In this document: piece after piece, positions 53,616 through 62,274 of the stretch
Position numbering within the stretch: position 1 is the stretch's first letter
How the letters are laid out: each line of letters starts with the position of its first letter
Origin: an uncultured Chloroflexota bacterium
GTDB taxonomy: Bacteria > Chloroflexota > Chloroflexia > Thermomicrobiales > UBA6265
DNA length: 64,000 nt
Direction: 5' to 3'
Assembly: GCA_937901745.1 (NCBI GenBank)
Contig: CALGSZ010000131.1
Location: 1 to 64,000, forward strand
Position numbers and translations under genes: made by a program
Notes under the pieces: model-generated
Database searches by the model: none
Told to the model about the DNA's origin: nothing
The model's input: only the letters and a program-made list of their open reading frames with translations

Positions 53616-54869
53616 TTAGAGCCGGGAGAGTTCTGGTCGGCCGGTTAGCGGCGGCACGGGCACGAGCGGGATGACCTTCCCGTTCTGCCACGGCGGCAGC
53701 GTCGCCCACGGCTGGAGCGGGCGCTCCTCGACGCGCGGCAGCACCTCGCCGTTGACCATCGTCAGGGTGTTGATCAGCCGCTTGGTGCCCTTGCGCTCGT
53801 TCATGAAGATGTCTTGGAAGGTGAAGTCACCCTCCTCGATGCGGAAGAGCGCGACGTCCGCCGGGCTGCCGGGCTTGAGGGAGCCAAGGTGCGGCGTTCG
53901 CATCGCCGCGGCCGGCCGGGACGTAGCCCGTTCGATGACCTCTGGCAGGCTCATGCCCAGGAGGAGGAACTTCGAGAGAGTGGTCGGCATGTCGAACATC
54001 GGGCCCTGGATCGCAATCTGGTGGATATCGGTGCTGATCACGTCCGGCAGGATGCCCTTTGCGAGCATCTTCTCCGCGGTCTCGAAGGAGAAGGAGCCGG
54101 CGCCGTGCCCGATGTCCAAGATCAAGCCTTGGTCGTGCAGCTCCTTGATGCGCGGATGGATATTGCCATCCTCGCCGTAGATTCGCATATCGTGACCGGT
54201 GAAGCAGTGCGTCAGGATGTCGCCCGGCCGCAGATGCTCGACCACCTCATCGAGCGTCGGCGGTCCTTGCCCGATGTGGACCATCAGCGGGAGGCCGACT
54301 AGATCGGCAAGCTCTCGCGCCTTGGCGAGCGGCGCGACGCCGACGCCGCGCGTCGTATTGCGGTCGATCCGCGCCTTGATGCCGAGGATGACGTCCCGGT
54401 TCATCTCGATGATCGTCGCCGCGAGCTCGACGTCCCAGTAGTCGGGATTGGCAAACTCGTAGGTCGGCGCGATCAGGCCGATGGCCGAGAGGTTGAGAAG
54501 GGCGTAGACGCGAGCCTTGCTCGCTTCGATGACGTAGCGGCGCAGACCGGGGAAGGAGTAGGCTCCGGAGCTGCCGACGTCGAGCCAGGTCGTGACGCCG
54601 GAGCGCGCTGCCACCGGGTCGGGCTCGATGCCCCAATAGGTGGCGCCCCAGTAGACATGCGTGTGGAGATCGATCAGTCCCGGCGTGACGTATTGGCCGG
54701 TGGCGTCGATGACTTGGTCCGCGCGGGACGGATCGATATCCGCTTCGACCGCGACGACCTTTCCGCCCGCGATGGCAACATCGAGCCGCCCCTGAAGCCC
54801 CGCGCCGGGATCAACGACCTCACCGCCACGAATCAACGTCTCGATGCGTTCTGGTATCCCGTCGTTCAC
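53616..54869 (-). CDS. Amidohydrolase/deacetylase-family metallohydrolase
   Basis: 417 residues from a GTG at 54869 after GGGGGAA. Metal ligands: HTH (69-71), Lys165 (ILGIKARIDR), likely carbamylated, His198 (MVHIGQG), His near 223 (ITHCFTGHD) and Asp in VISTDIHQ. This pattern matches binuclear amidohydrolases of the D-aminoacylase/N-acyl-amino acid deacetylase kind. It lies 139 bp upstream of the ABC operon, on the same strand. Hydrolysing an imported amide or lactam is plausible but not shown by sequence. Confidence 0.85.
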   Translation of the reverse strand: MNDGIPERIETLIRGGEVVDPGAGLQGRLDVAIAGGKVVAVEADIDPSRADQVIDATGQYVTPGLIDLHTHVYWGATYWGIEPDPVAARSGVTTWLDVGSSGAYSFPGLRRYVIEASKARVYALLNLSAIGLIAPTYEFANPDYWDVELAATIIEMNRDVILGIKARIDRNTTRGVGVAPLAKARELADLVGLPLMVHIGQGPPTLDEVVEHLRPGDILTHCFTGHDMRIYGEDGNIHPRIKELHDQGLILDIGHGAGSFSFETAEKMLAKGILPDVISTDIHQIAIQGPMFDMPTTLSKFLLLGMSLPEVIERATSRPAAAMRTPHLGSLKPGSPADVALFRIEEGDFTFQDIFMNERKGTKRLINTLTMVNGEVLPRVEERPLQPWATLPPWQNGKVIPLVPVPPLTGRPELSRL

Positions 54870-55084
54870 GCCGGTGTTCCCCCGCTCTGTTTGGGCCGCG
54901 CCGAGCGGCCGGCCCCGATGACCCTCGTGCCGTCGTTGCGGGACGCTACGCCAGGTCCGCGGCGCTGTCAAGCGGGTCATTCCCGCCATTTGCGCCGCGA
55001 TACCCGGTCAGTCCGTCATCCCACGCGGGACGGAGGCCGGCCGCCCCGCGTCAGAGCCGGTGCCGCCCGGCGGCGTGCCGTCGA

Positions 55085-56056
55085 TCAGCGCGACCAGCGG
55101 TGTGCCTCGGGGTCTTCCTGGTCGAACGTCGGCAGCGCCAGGAGCTCGTCCCACAGCTCTTGCGGGATGGGGTGCGTGGCGTAGGCGATCGTCTCCTGAA
55201 TCCGCTCGGGGCGGCTCATGCCGACGATGGTGACCGTGATGCGCGGGTCGCGCAGGGAGAACTGCAGCGCGGCAGCGGCCATCGGCACGTTGTACCGGGC
55301 GCAGATGTCGGCGATCTGGCGGGTGCGCTCGATCATCTCCGGCGACGCTTGCTGGTAGGCATAGCGCGGGTAGGCATCCGGGCCCTTGACGAGCATGCCG
55401 CTGCCGTAGGGGGCGGCGTTGAGCACCGCCATCCCGCGCCGGTGCGCCTCCTCGATGACCGGCTCGGCGACGCGGGTCAGGAGGGTGTAGCGGTTGTGGG
55501 TGATGACGGCGTCGAAGATGCCGGTTTTGATGTACTGAAGCTCGACGTCGTTCGGGCCGCTCGCCACGCCGAGATGGCCGATGACGCCTTCTTCCTTGAA
55601 CTTCTGCAGCACCTCGACCGGACCGCCCGGCGCCATCGCCGCCTCGAAGGTGGTCCACTCGGCGTCGTGCAAGAAGACGACGGGCACGTGGTCCACGCCG
55701 AGGAGCTGCAGGCTGCGCTCCATGCGCCGCTTGACCGTCTCGCCGCTGTAGTCGTTCGTCTTCGGGTCGCGGCCCTGCTTCGTCTGCAGCATCGCCCCGG
55801 CGGGCAGACCGCCTCGCTCCCGCAGCACGAGCCCGATCCGCCGCTCGCTCTCGCCGTCGCCGTACAGCGCGGCGGTGTCGAGGTAGTTGAGCGGGCTGTC
55901 GAGCGCGGCGCGGATCGTCGCCAGCGCGTCTTCCTCGGAGACGGAGTAGAGGAAGGTGTCCTTCATGTCGCCGAGCGGGGCGCACCCGACCGCGATTGGA
56001 GGCACCATCAGCTCGGTCTGCCCGAATTTGCGCCGCGCGAGAACATCAGCCGTCAT
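55085..56056 (-). CDS. Aldo/keto reductase
   Basis: 323 residues. The catalytic tetrad is visible as Asp60 and Tyr65 (LDTAALYGDGESE), Lys93 (LQTKQGR) and His130 (VFLHDAE). NADP-binding residues lie in the C-terminal VTIVGMSRPERIQET. ATG 56056 follows GTCGGGAGGGAACG. The sequence is like the L-fucose/galactose dehydrogenase branch of the family (TGIFDAVITHNRYTLL). It oxidises or reduces a sugar or aldehyde with NAD(P)(H). Confidence 0.88.
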   Translation of the reverse strand: MTADVLARRKFGQTELMVPPIAVGCAPLGDMKDTFLYSVSEEDALATIRAALDSPLNYLDTAALYGDGESERRIGLVLRERGGLPAGAMLQTKQGRDPKTNDYSGETVKRRMERSLQLLGVDHVPVVFLHDAEWTTFEAAMAPGGPVEVLQKFKEEGVIGHLGVASGPNDVELQYIKTGIFDAVITHNRYTLLTRVAEPVIEEAHRRGMAVLNAAPYGSGMLVKGPDAYPRYAYQQASPEMIERTRQIADICARYNVPMAAAALQFSLRDPRITVTIVGMSRPERIQETIAYATHPIPQELWDELLALPTFDQEDPEAHRWSR

Positions 56057-56134
56057 CGTTCCCTCCCGACACTTCGTCCCGGTGGGCGCCTGGTCCACCC
56101 GGGACCGACCGGATGTCATTCGTTGACGGCGTGA

Positions 56135-57148
56135 TCATCGCACAGCATCGGGTGCGTTGGGAGCCACGGATGCCGCGGTCGAGGCGAAGCGCGGGATGAT
56201 CTCGCGGGCGAAGCGGCGCAGCGGCTCCTGATCGTAGGCCAGGCGCGGCATGTAGATGATGATGTAGTTCATCCCGACCGCGATCAGCTCCTCGATGCGG
56301 CGGCTGACCGTCTCGGTCGTACCGACGAGGAAGGACTGCCGGTACTCCTCCAGCGACCGGTCACCGCGCGCCGCGGCGGTCTCGCGCTCCGCGTTCGCTT
56401 CGTTCTCGACGAGGTGAACGTTGAGGCTGGTCGAGCGAATGATCTCGTTCATGTCGCGGCCGACCGCCTCGCAGTGACGCGCCAGAACCTCCAGCTTCTG
56501 CTTGCAGGTCTCGGGATTGCCGCCGCCGAAGTTGCAGGCGTCGCCGTACTGCGCGACGAGGCGGAGTGTGACCTTCTCTCCGCCGCCGCCGATCCAGAGC
56601 GGAATGTGCGGCTTCTGCACACCTTTCGGCTCGTTGATCGGCCGCTCGATGCGGTGGTACTTGCCTTGGAACTCCGGCTCGTCCTGTGTCCACATCGCGC
56701 GGATGATCTGAACGGCCTCGCGCAGCATCGCCAGCCGCTCGGGCACTTCAACCCAGTCATAGCCGTAGGCACGCCACTCGTGCTCGTACCAGCCGGCGCC
56801 GATGCCAGCGTTGAGCCGGCCGTGGCTGGCGACGTCCACGGTCGAGGCGATCTTGGCGAAGAGGGCGGGATTGCGATAGCCGTTGCAACTCACCATCTGG
56901 CCGATGCGGACACGGCGGGTGTCGCGGGCCAGCGTCGCGGTGATCGTCCAGCACTCGAAGGTTGTCTCATGCGTGGGCACGGGCGTGGTGTGGAAGTGGT
57001 CGTAGACCCAAATGCTGTCCCAACCTTCCTCCTCGTCGGCTGCCCGCGCCACCGCGGTCATCGCCTCATATTGCGCGATGGGATCGGGGATCTCCACGAG
57101 ATCCATCCGCCAGCCCTGAGGCACGAAGACGCCGAACCGCACTGCCAT
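56135..57148 (-). CDS. Luciferase-like (LLM) F420- or FMN-dependent oxidoreductase
   Basis: 337 residues, TIM-barrel of the bacterial luciferase family. Segments: SIWVYDHFHTTPVPTHETTFECWTITATLARDTRRVRIGQMVSCNGYRNPALFAKIASTVDVASHGRLNAGIGAGWYEHEWRAYG is the highly typical first half; IPLWIGGGGEKVTLRLVAQYGDACN follows. ATG 57148 has AGGAGGT upstream. Many homologues in Chloroflexota and actinobacteria use F420; this cannot be told from FMN use here. It follows the M32 peptidase gene by 33 bp and precedes the aldo/keto reductase by 78 bp. Confidence 0.88.
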   Translation of the reverse strand: MAVRFGVFVPQGWRMDLVEIPDPIAQYEAMTAVARAADEEEGWDSIWVYDHFHTTPVPTHETTFECWTITATLARDTRRVRIGQMVSCNGYRNPALFAKIASTVDVASHGRLNAGIGAGWYEHEWRAYGYDWVEVPERLAMLREAVQIIRAMWTQDEPEFQGKYHRIERPINEPKGVQKPHIPLWIGGGGEKVTLRLVAQYGDACNFGGGNPETCKQKLEVLARHCEAVGRDMNEIIRSTSLNVHLVENEANAERETAAARGDRSLEEYRQSFLVGTTETVSRRIEELIAVGMNYIIIYMPRLAYDQEPLRRFAREIIPRFASTAASVAPNAPDAVR

Positions 57149-57181
57149 CTCGGACCTCCTCACGACGTGGTCACGAAGTGC

Positions 57182-58690
57182 CTAAGCCGCGTAGAGCTGC
57201 TGGACCTTGTCCGTGATGTATCGCAGGAAGGGTTCAGGCTTGATGGAGTCGCCAGTTAGCCGCTTGATCATCTCCTTCGGCGGGAACTTGCGGCCGTGCC
57301 GGTAGAGATTCTGGCGGAGCCACTCGCGAATCTCGCCGAACTGGCCTTGCGCGATCTGGGTCTCGGTGCCTGGCAGGTCGTGCTGTAGACGTTCCCAGAT
57401 TTGGAGGGAAAGCACCGTGCCCAGGGCGTAGGTCGGGAAGTAGCCGAACAGCCCCTCCGACCAGTGGACGTCCTGCATCACGCCGAGGGCATCGTTGGGC
57501 GGGGTGACGCCGAGATAGTGCTCCATCTTGGCGTTCCAGACTTCCGGCAAGTCGGCGGGACGCAGATCACCTTCGAAGAGATCGCGCTCCAGCTCGAAGC
57601 GGAGGATGATGTGCAGCGGATAAGTCAGCTCGTCGGCCTCGGTCCGGATCAGCGACGGCTGCATCTTGTTCACCGCGCGCCAGACCGTGTCGGCGTTCGC
57701 CCTGCCGAACTGCTCGGGGAAGGCGTCGCGCAGGATCGGGAAGGCATAGTCCCAGAACGGCCGGCCGCGACCGATGACGTTCTCCCAGAGCCGGCTCTGC
57801 GACTCGTGCAGCGCCATCGAGGCGCCTCCGGCGAGGATCGTGTGCTCGAGCGCCGGGTCGCTGCCCGCCTCGTAGAGCCCGTGGCCAAGCTCGTGGATGG
57901 TGCCGAAGAGCGCCATGGTGAGCTTTTCCTCGTCATAGCGCGTCGTCAGCCGGATGTCGGTCGTGGCGATGCTCTGGGCGAAGGGATGATGGGTCGGATC
58001 GAGCCGCCAGCTCTCCGGGTCGTATCCCATCGGCGGGATCAGCTTCAGGAGCAGCTCCTTCTGCCGATCGGCGGGGAAGCTCCCGTGCATGATCGCGTCG
58101 TCAACGCGGTCCGCTCGCTCGCGCACGGTGGCCACGAGTGGCACCAGACCGTCCCGCAGCGGAGTGAAGACGGCGGTGACCTCGGCGGCGGTCAGGTCCT
58201 GCTCGTAGTCGTCGAGCAGGACGTCGTAAGCGGGCTTTCCTTCCTTATTGATTGCCTCGATGTAGCGCCGCTTTAGCTCGATGTTGCGCTCCAGGGCTGG
58301 CAGGAAGCGTTGAAAGTCGTTGGCTTCGCGCGCCTCGACCCAGACCGTGTAGCCTTCGGCGGCGGCTCGGGCTAGCTCTGCCGCGAGTTCGGGCGGCACC
58401 CGGCGCGCTTTCTCCCAATCGCGCCGCGCGACGCGGATCATGCTCGCCTCATCGGAGTCGTATGGCAGACTCTCCTCGTACGGGCGAAGCTCATCGAGGA
58501 GTCGGCCGATTTCCGGGTCGGTGAGCCGCTCATGGGCGAGCCGGCTCAGCGCCGCGAGATGCTCGCCCCGCGCCGCTGCCCCCTTCTTCGGCATCATCGT
58601 CTGCTGGTCCCAGACGAGTAGACCGGCCGCGTTGTACAGCGCGTGGATCTCACCCAGCCGGCGCTTGAGCTCTTGAAATGCCTGTTCCAC
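57182..58690 (-). CDS. M32-family carboxypeptidase (Taq type)
   Basis: 502 residues. The zinc motif HELGH is at 266-270, and HESQSR (295-300) contains the third ligand Glu; DPTHHPFAQSIATTDIRLTTRY and MDNLTYPLHIILRFELE-like segments (ELTYPLHIILRFELERDLFEG) are typical of thermostable carboxypeptidase Taq. It is cytoplasmic and removes C-terminal amino acids. It is the first gene of a likely unit with the luciferase-like and aldo/keto reductase genes and has its own promoter at 58761-58790. Confidence 0.94.
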   Translation of the reverse strand: MEQAFQELKRRLGEIHALYNAAGLLVWDQQTMMPKKGAAARGEHLAALSRLAHERLTDPEIGRLLDELRPYEESLPYDSDEASMIRVARRDWEKARRVPPELAAELARAAAEGYTVWVEAREANDFQRFLPALERNIELKRRYIEAINKEGKPAYDVLLDDYEQDLTAAEVTAVFTPLRDGLVPLVATVRERADRVDDAIMHGSFPADRQKELLLKLIPPMGYDPESWRLDPTHHPFAQSIATTDIRLTTRYDEEKLTMALFGTIHELGHGLYEAGSDPALEHTILAGGASMALHESQSRLWENVIGRGRPFWDYAFPILRDAFPEQFGRANADTVWRAVNKMQPSLIRTEADELTYPLHIILRFELERDLFEGDLRPADLPEVWNAKMEHYLGVTPPNDALGVMQDVHWSEGLFGYFPTYALGTVLSLQIWERLQHDLPGTETQIAQGQFGEIREWLRQNLYRHGRKFPPKEMIKRLTGDSIKPEPFLRYITDKVQQLYAA

Positions 58691-58760
58691 GATCTACTCC
58701 CCCGTGCTCTTCGACGTCTGCCGCATCTCGTCACGACCGGCAGGCCGTGCTCCGGTGAGT

Positions 58761-58790
58761 ACCGTACTCGCAGGAGGGTCGGTGAGACAA
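58761..58790 (-). promoter_or_regulatory. M32 gene promoter with palindromes on both hexamers
   Basis: TTGTCT (58785-58790) and TACGGT (58761-58766), 18-bp spacing on the minus strand, about 70 bp upstream of the ATG. A perfect 13-nt palindrome GAGTACCGTACTC (58757-58769) covers the -10, and a perfect 12-nt palindrome GACAACGTTGTC (58786-58797) overlaps the -35. Both look like operators. Confidence 0.55.
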
Positions 58791-58911
58791 CGTTGTCCTG
58801 ACGCGCGGTTTAGAATCGCCGCGACTTTCTGGTTCGATCCGATAGCTTGGCACGGCAGCGTGGCGTGGCCCGCCGCCCTGGCGAGAGGCCACGATGGAGG
58901 ACCAAAGTTGA

Positions 58912-58944
58912 AGCGCGGACGCAGTGAGATTGCCGGTCCGCGCT
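58912..58944 (-). terminator. Hairpin after lon
   Basis: A perfect 9-bp inverted repeat AGCGCGGAC/GTCCGCGCT with a 15-nt loop, 19 nt past the lon stop. It is followed on the minus strand by TTCAACTTTGG, a weak U-rich stretch. It probably ends the heat-shock operon. Confidence 0.55.
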
Positions 58945-58963
58945 GCTCTTCGGTGGTGGTTGG

Positions 58964-61549
58964 TTAGAGCGCGCTCGCGGATTCGCTCGCGCGGGCGGCG
59001 GGCCGCCTGTCCGCGCCGTCGTCGCTACCGGCGGCTGGCGCAACGGCGCTTGCCGCGGCCGGCGCCTGATCGACTGGCGAGGCGCGGAGCGCGTGGCGGA
59101 GGACGTCTTCGATCTCGTCCACGAAGACGAACTCCAGCTCCTTACGCAGATCTGCCGGGACGTCCTCCAGATCGCGCTCGTTGCGGCGAGGCAGGATGAC
59201 CGTCTTGATGCCAGCCCGGTGAGCGGCGAGCACCTTTTCACGGATGCCGCCGACCGGAAGCACCTTGCCGCGCAGCGTGATCTCGCCGGTCATCGCGACG
59301 TCGCTGCGGACTGGCCTCCCGGAGGCGAGGGATGCGAGCGCGGTTGCCATCGTCACGCCGGCGGATGGCCCATCCTTCGGCACGGCGCCAGCCGGCACGT
59401 GGACGTGGACCGCCTTCCCGGTAAAGACTTCTGGATCGATTCCGAGAAGGTCCTTCGCGTTCGACCGGATGTAGGAGAGCGCCGCCTGCGCGCTCTCTCG
59501 CATGACGTCGCCGAGCATGCCGGTCAGGATCAGGCGCTCCTCGTCGCTCGGCATCATCGTCGCCTCGATGAAGAGGACGTCGCCACCGGTTGGCGTCCAG
59601 GCCAAGCCCGTCGCCACACCGGGCCGGTCGGTGCGCTCGGCTGCTTCCTCGAAGAAGCGCGGGCGGCCGAGGAAGTCGGCCAGATTCTCGGTGGTGACCT
59701 CGGTGCGCTGCGTCTTGCCCTCGGCGATGCTCCGCGCCGCCTTGCGGCAGACCGCGGCGATTTCCCGCTCCAGATTGCGCACGCCGGCTTCGCGCGTGTA
59801 GCCGCGGATGATGAGGCGAAGCGCCTGATCATCAAACGTCACTTCCTCGGGCGTCAGTCCGTGCGCCTGGATCTGCTTCGGCACTAGGTAGCGCTTCGCG
59901 ATCTGTAGCTTCTCCTCGTCCGTGTAGCCGGAGAGCTGGATGACCTCCATGCGGTCGAGGAGCGGCGCCGGGATCGTGTCCGTCGTGTTCGCGGTCGCGA
60001 TGAAGAGGATCTGCGAGAGATCGAACGGGACGCCGAGGTAGTTATCCACGAAGGAGTGGTTCTGCGCCGGGTCCAGGACTTCGAGCAGCGCCGAGGATGG
60101 ATCGCCGCGCCAGTCCGCGCCGACCTTATCAATCTCGTCAAGCATGAAGACGGGGTCGCGGGTCTCGGCGCGGCGCAACGCCTGGATGATCCGGCCGGGC
60201 AGGGCGCCGATGTAGGTCCGGCGGTGCCCCCGAATCTCCGCCTCGTCGCGGACGCCGCCCAGCGACATCCGGATGAAGGCGCGCCCGAGCGCCCGCGCGA
60301 TTGATTGGCCGAGGCTCGTCTTGCCGACGCCCGGCGGACCGACGAAGCAGAGGATCGGCTCTCGCGCGGAGCGGTCCGTCGGCGTCTCCGTGCTGGCGTT
60401 CGGCTGCGGCTCCTGCTCGATTTCGCCCTCGCCTTCGACGTCCACGCCGACATTGGCTGGGGTCACGCGCTCCTGCTGGGCGGCCAGCCGCTCCTGGCGC
60501 AGCTTGCGCACGGCGAGGTACTCCAGGATGCGGTCCTTGATCTTCTCCAGGTCGTAATGATCCTCATCGAGGACCTCGCGGGCCCGCGCGACATCAATCG
60601 TGCCGCCGCTCAGCCGATTCCACGGCAGATCGGCCATCCACTCCAGGTACGTCCGGATGATGCCGTGCTCGGGCGAGGCAGGCGGGATCGACTCGAGCCG
60701 CGCCAGCTCTCGCTCCACTTCGCGTCGTGCTTCGTCCGGGAGTCCGGCCTCCTCCAGCCGGCGGCGCAGCTCGCTCGTCTCGGTGTCGCCTTCCTCCCCG
60801 AGCTCGCGCCGGATCGACCGGAGCTGCTCGCGCAGGAAGTACTCGCGCTGCGCCTTGCTCATCCGCTCCTGCGTCTCGGAGGTAATCCGCTGGCCGAGCT
60901 CGCGGACGGCGACCTCGTGCTGCAGGAGCTCGACGAGACGGCGTAGCTTCGCATCCACCGGGTCGAGCTCGAGAATCTCCTGCCGCACCGGTCCCTCTAG
61001 CGGGAGCGTCGAAGCGACGAGGTAGACCAGCTGCCGGGGATCGGAGAGCCCTTCGGCGGTCGCGGCGAGTTCATTCGGGAGCTCGGGGATCAGCCCGACC
61101 GCGCGCCGGTACAGGTCCGCGACGGCGCGCATCAGCGCTTCACTCTCCAGGCCGGCGACGTGACGATCGGGAGCGCTCTCGATGCGAGCGACCAGATACG
61201 GCTCGGTCGTGACGAAGTCGAGCAGGCGGATGCGCTGGAGTCCCTGCACGACGAGGCGCAACGAGCCGTCCGGCCCGCGCACCAATTGATGGATGATCGC
61301 CGCCGTGCCGATGCGGTAGAGGTCGTCCGGACCGGCTTGCTCGGTCTGCTCCGTGCGCTGCGCGACGAGGGCGACGAGGCGGTCGCGGCGCATTACATCG
61401 TCAACGAGCCGGACCGAGCGCTGCTGGCCAACCACGAGCGGGACGACGGCGAGCGGAAAGACGACGGTTCCGCCACGCAGCGGCAGCACCGGCAGGACGT
61501 CCGGGATGGTGACGTCGGTGGCGAAACTCGCTTCTGCCTGAGAGACCAT
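58964..61549 (-). CDS. lon: ATP-dependent protease Lon
   Basis: 861 residues. The Lon N-terminal substrate domain (LPVLPLRGGTVVFPLAVVPL) is at 19-210, AAA+ Walker A GPPGVGKT at 404-411, Walker B FMLDEIDKV near 468-476, and the protease dyad Ser729 (PKDGPSAGVTMATA) and Lys772 (GGIREKVLAAH). Compared with the standard Lon, an acidic, low-complexity insert of about 40 residues (about 352-398; ending EQEPQPNASTETPTDRSARE) separates the coiled region from Walker A. The Ala-rich tail follows the usual end. The ATG 61549 is 3 bp after the hsp20 stop, so both genes share a message. Confidence 0.96.
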   Translation of the reverse strand: MVSQAEASFATDVTIPDVLPVLPLRGGTVVFPLAVVPLVVGQQRSVRLVDDVMRRDRLVALVAQRTEQTEQAGPDDLYRIGTAAIIHQLVRGPDGSLRLVVQGLQRIRLLDFVTTEPYLVARIESAPDRHVAGLESEALMRAVADLYRRAVGLIPELPNELAATAEGLSDPRQLVYLVASTLPLEGPVRQEILELDPVDAKLRRLVELLQHEVAVRELGQRITSETQERMSKAQREYFLREQLRSIRRELGEEGDTETSELRRRLEEAGLPDEARREVERELARLESIPPASPEHGIIRTYLEWMADLPWNRLSGGTIDVARAREVLDEDHYDLEKIKDRILEYLAVRKLRQERLAAQQERVTPANVGVDVEGEGEIEQEPQPNASTETPTDRSAREPILCFVGPPGVGKTSLGQSIARALGRAFIRMSLGGVRDEAEIRGHRRTYIGALPGRIIQALRRAETRDPVFMLDEIDKVGADWRGDPSSALLEVLDPAQNHSFVDNYLGVPFDLSQILFIATANTTDTIPAPLLDRMEVIQLSGYTDEEKLQIAKRYLVPKQIQAHGLTPEEVTFDDQALRLIIRGYTREAGVRNLEREIAAVCRKAARSIAEGKTQRTEVTTENLADFLGRPRFFEEAAERTDRPGVATGLAWTPTGGDVLFIEATMMPSDEERLILTGMLGDVMRESAQAALSYIRSNAKDLLGIDPEVFTGKAVHVHVPAGAVPKDGPSAGVTMATALASLASGRPVRSDVAMTGEITLRGKVLPVGGIREKVLAAHRAGIKTVILPRRNERDLEDVPADLRKELEFVFVDEIEDVLRHALRASPVDQAPAAASAVAPAAGSDDGADRRPAARASESASAL

Positions 61550-61552
61550 GGA

Positions 61553-61963
61553 CTACCTCGAGTTCAGTTTCGGGAGCGTGACCAGCAGCAAACCGCGATC
61601 GTAGCGGGCCTCAGCTCGGTCGGCATCGATCGCGACCGGAAGGGGCAACTCCAGGCGGAACGGTCCCTGGCGAATCTCGGCCGCGTGGTAGACACCGGCG
61701 GTATCCGGTGGTTGCAAGCGCCGATGACCTTCGATGACGACCGCGTCGGCGAAGAGGGAGACATCGACGTCTTCCGGATCGATGCCCGCGAGCTCGATCG
61801 TGATCGTGACCGTTTCCGCCGACTCATAAACATCGGTCGCGGGCCGCCAGCACGTCTGAGCGAGATGCACGCCTGGCTGGGCGCGGAAGATGTCGGTCAG
61901 CGTGAACGGCTGGCTGGCGTTCATGATGACGGTGTAGCGGTAGCTCATTCGCCGGAAGCGCAT
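61553..61963 (-). CDS. Small heat-shock protein (Hsp20/alpha-crystallin)
   Basis: 136 residues. The alpha-crystallin domain is at about 40-130 (WRPATDVYESAETVTITIELAGIDPEDVDVSLFADAVVIEGHRR... FRLELPLPVAIDADRAEARYDRGLLLVTLPK). The C-terminal I-x-I/V oligomer motif is absent: the chain ends KLNSR directly after the domain. ATG 61963 is preceded by AAGGAGAT at good spacing. Immediately upstream is the structured leader at 61981-62064. As a holdase it would work with the DnaK/CbpA system encoded upstream. Confidence 0.93.
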   Translation of the reverse strand: MRFRRMSYRYTVIMNASQPFTLTDIFRAQPGVHLAQTCWRPATDVYESAETVTITIELAGIDPEDVDVSLFADAVVIEGHRRLQPPDTAGVYHAAEIRQGPFRLELPLPVAIDADRAEARYDRGLLLVTLPKLNSR

Positions 61964-62274
61964 GGGCGAGATCTCCTTATCGAGCCATCCCTGGCTCGCG
62001 GGGCTGCACGTCGCTCTCGCCGCCTCCCGGCCGGAGACCGCCGGACCGGAGGAGCGAGCCAGGGGCTACGAAGAACGCAGCCCACGCCGAATTGTGCTGC
62101 CACTCTAACCCGTAAACGCCACGCGGGACGACCTCTTGCCGCGAAATGGCACTCCCGACAGCAGCTTTGCCCGTCGCCGGCCGCGTTTCGTCTGTGGTAC
62201 GCATACGCCGTGCCGCTGCCGCCAATGGACCAGCATGCTCTCCCGCAACGAGGCGCCGAGCGCGGCTCCGGCCG
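61964..62274 (-). other. 311-bp gap between hspR-like and hsp20 genes
   Basis: No gene is supported. It contains the alternative-pairing leader at its 3' side. I found no full CIRCE (TTAGCACTC-N9-GAGTGCTAA) or HAIR palindrome and no strong sigma-70 promoter, so hsp20-lon may be reached by read-through from the dnaK-cbpA-hspR part. Confidence 0.4.
61981..62064 (-). promoter_or_regulatory. Alternative-pairing leader before hsp20-lon
   Basis: On the minus-strand RNA three complementary segments occur: A CCCTGGCTCGC (62054-62064), B GCGAGCCAGGG (61989-61999) and C TGGCTCG (61981-61987). B can pair with A over 11 bp or with C over 7 bp around a GGGA loop, but not both. C lies two nucleotides upstream of the AAGGAG of hsp20. 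CTCCTCC directly after A could also mask that ribosome-binding site. This is a candidate thermosensor or other switch; no terminator U-run is present. Confidence 0.55.

Noticed and set aside
62041..62160. Possible CIRCE or HAIR operator before hsp20
   Set aside because: Only half-site-like pieces (GAGTGCCA, TTAGAGTGGCAGCAC) are present; no palindrome with the right spacing was found.
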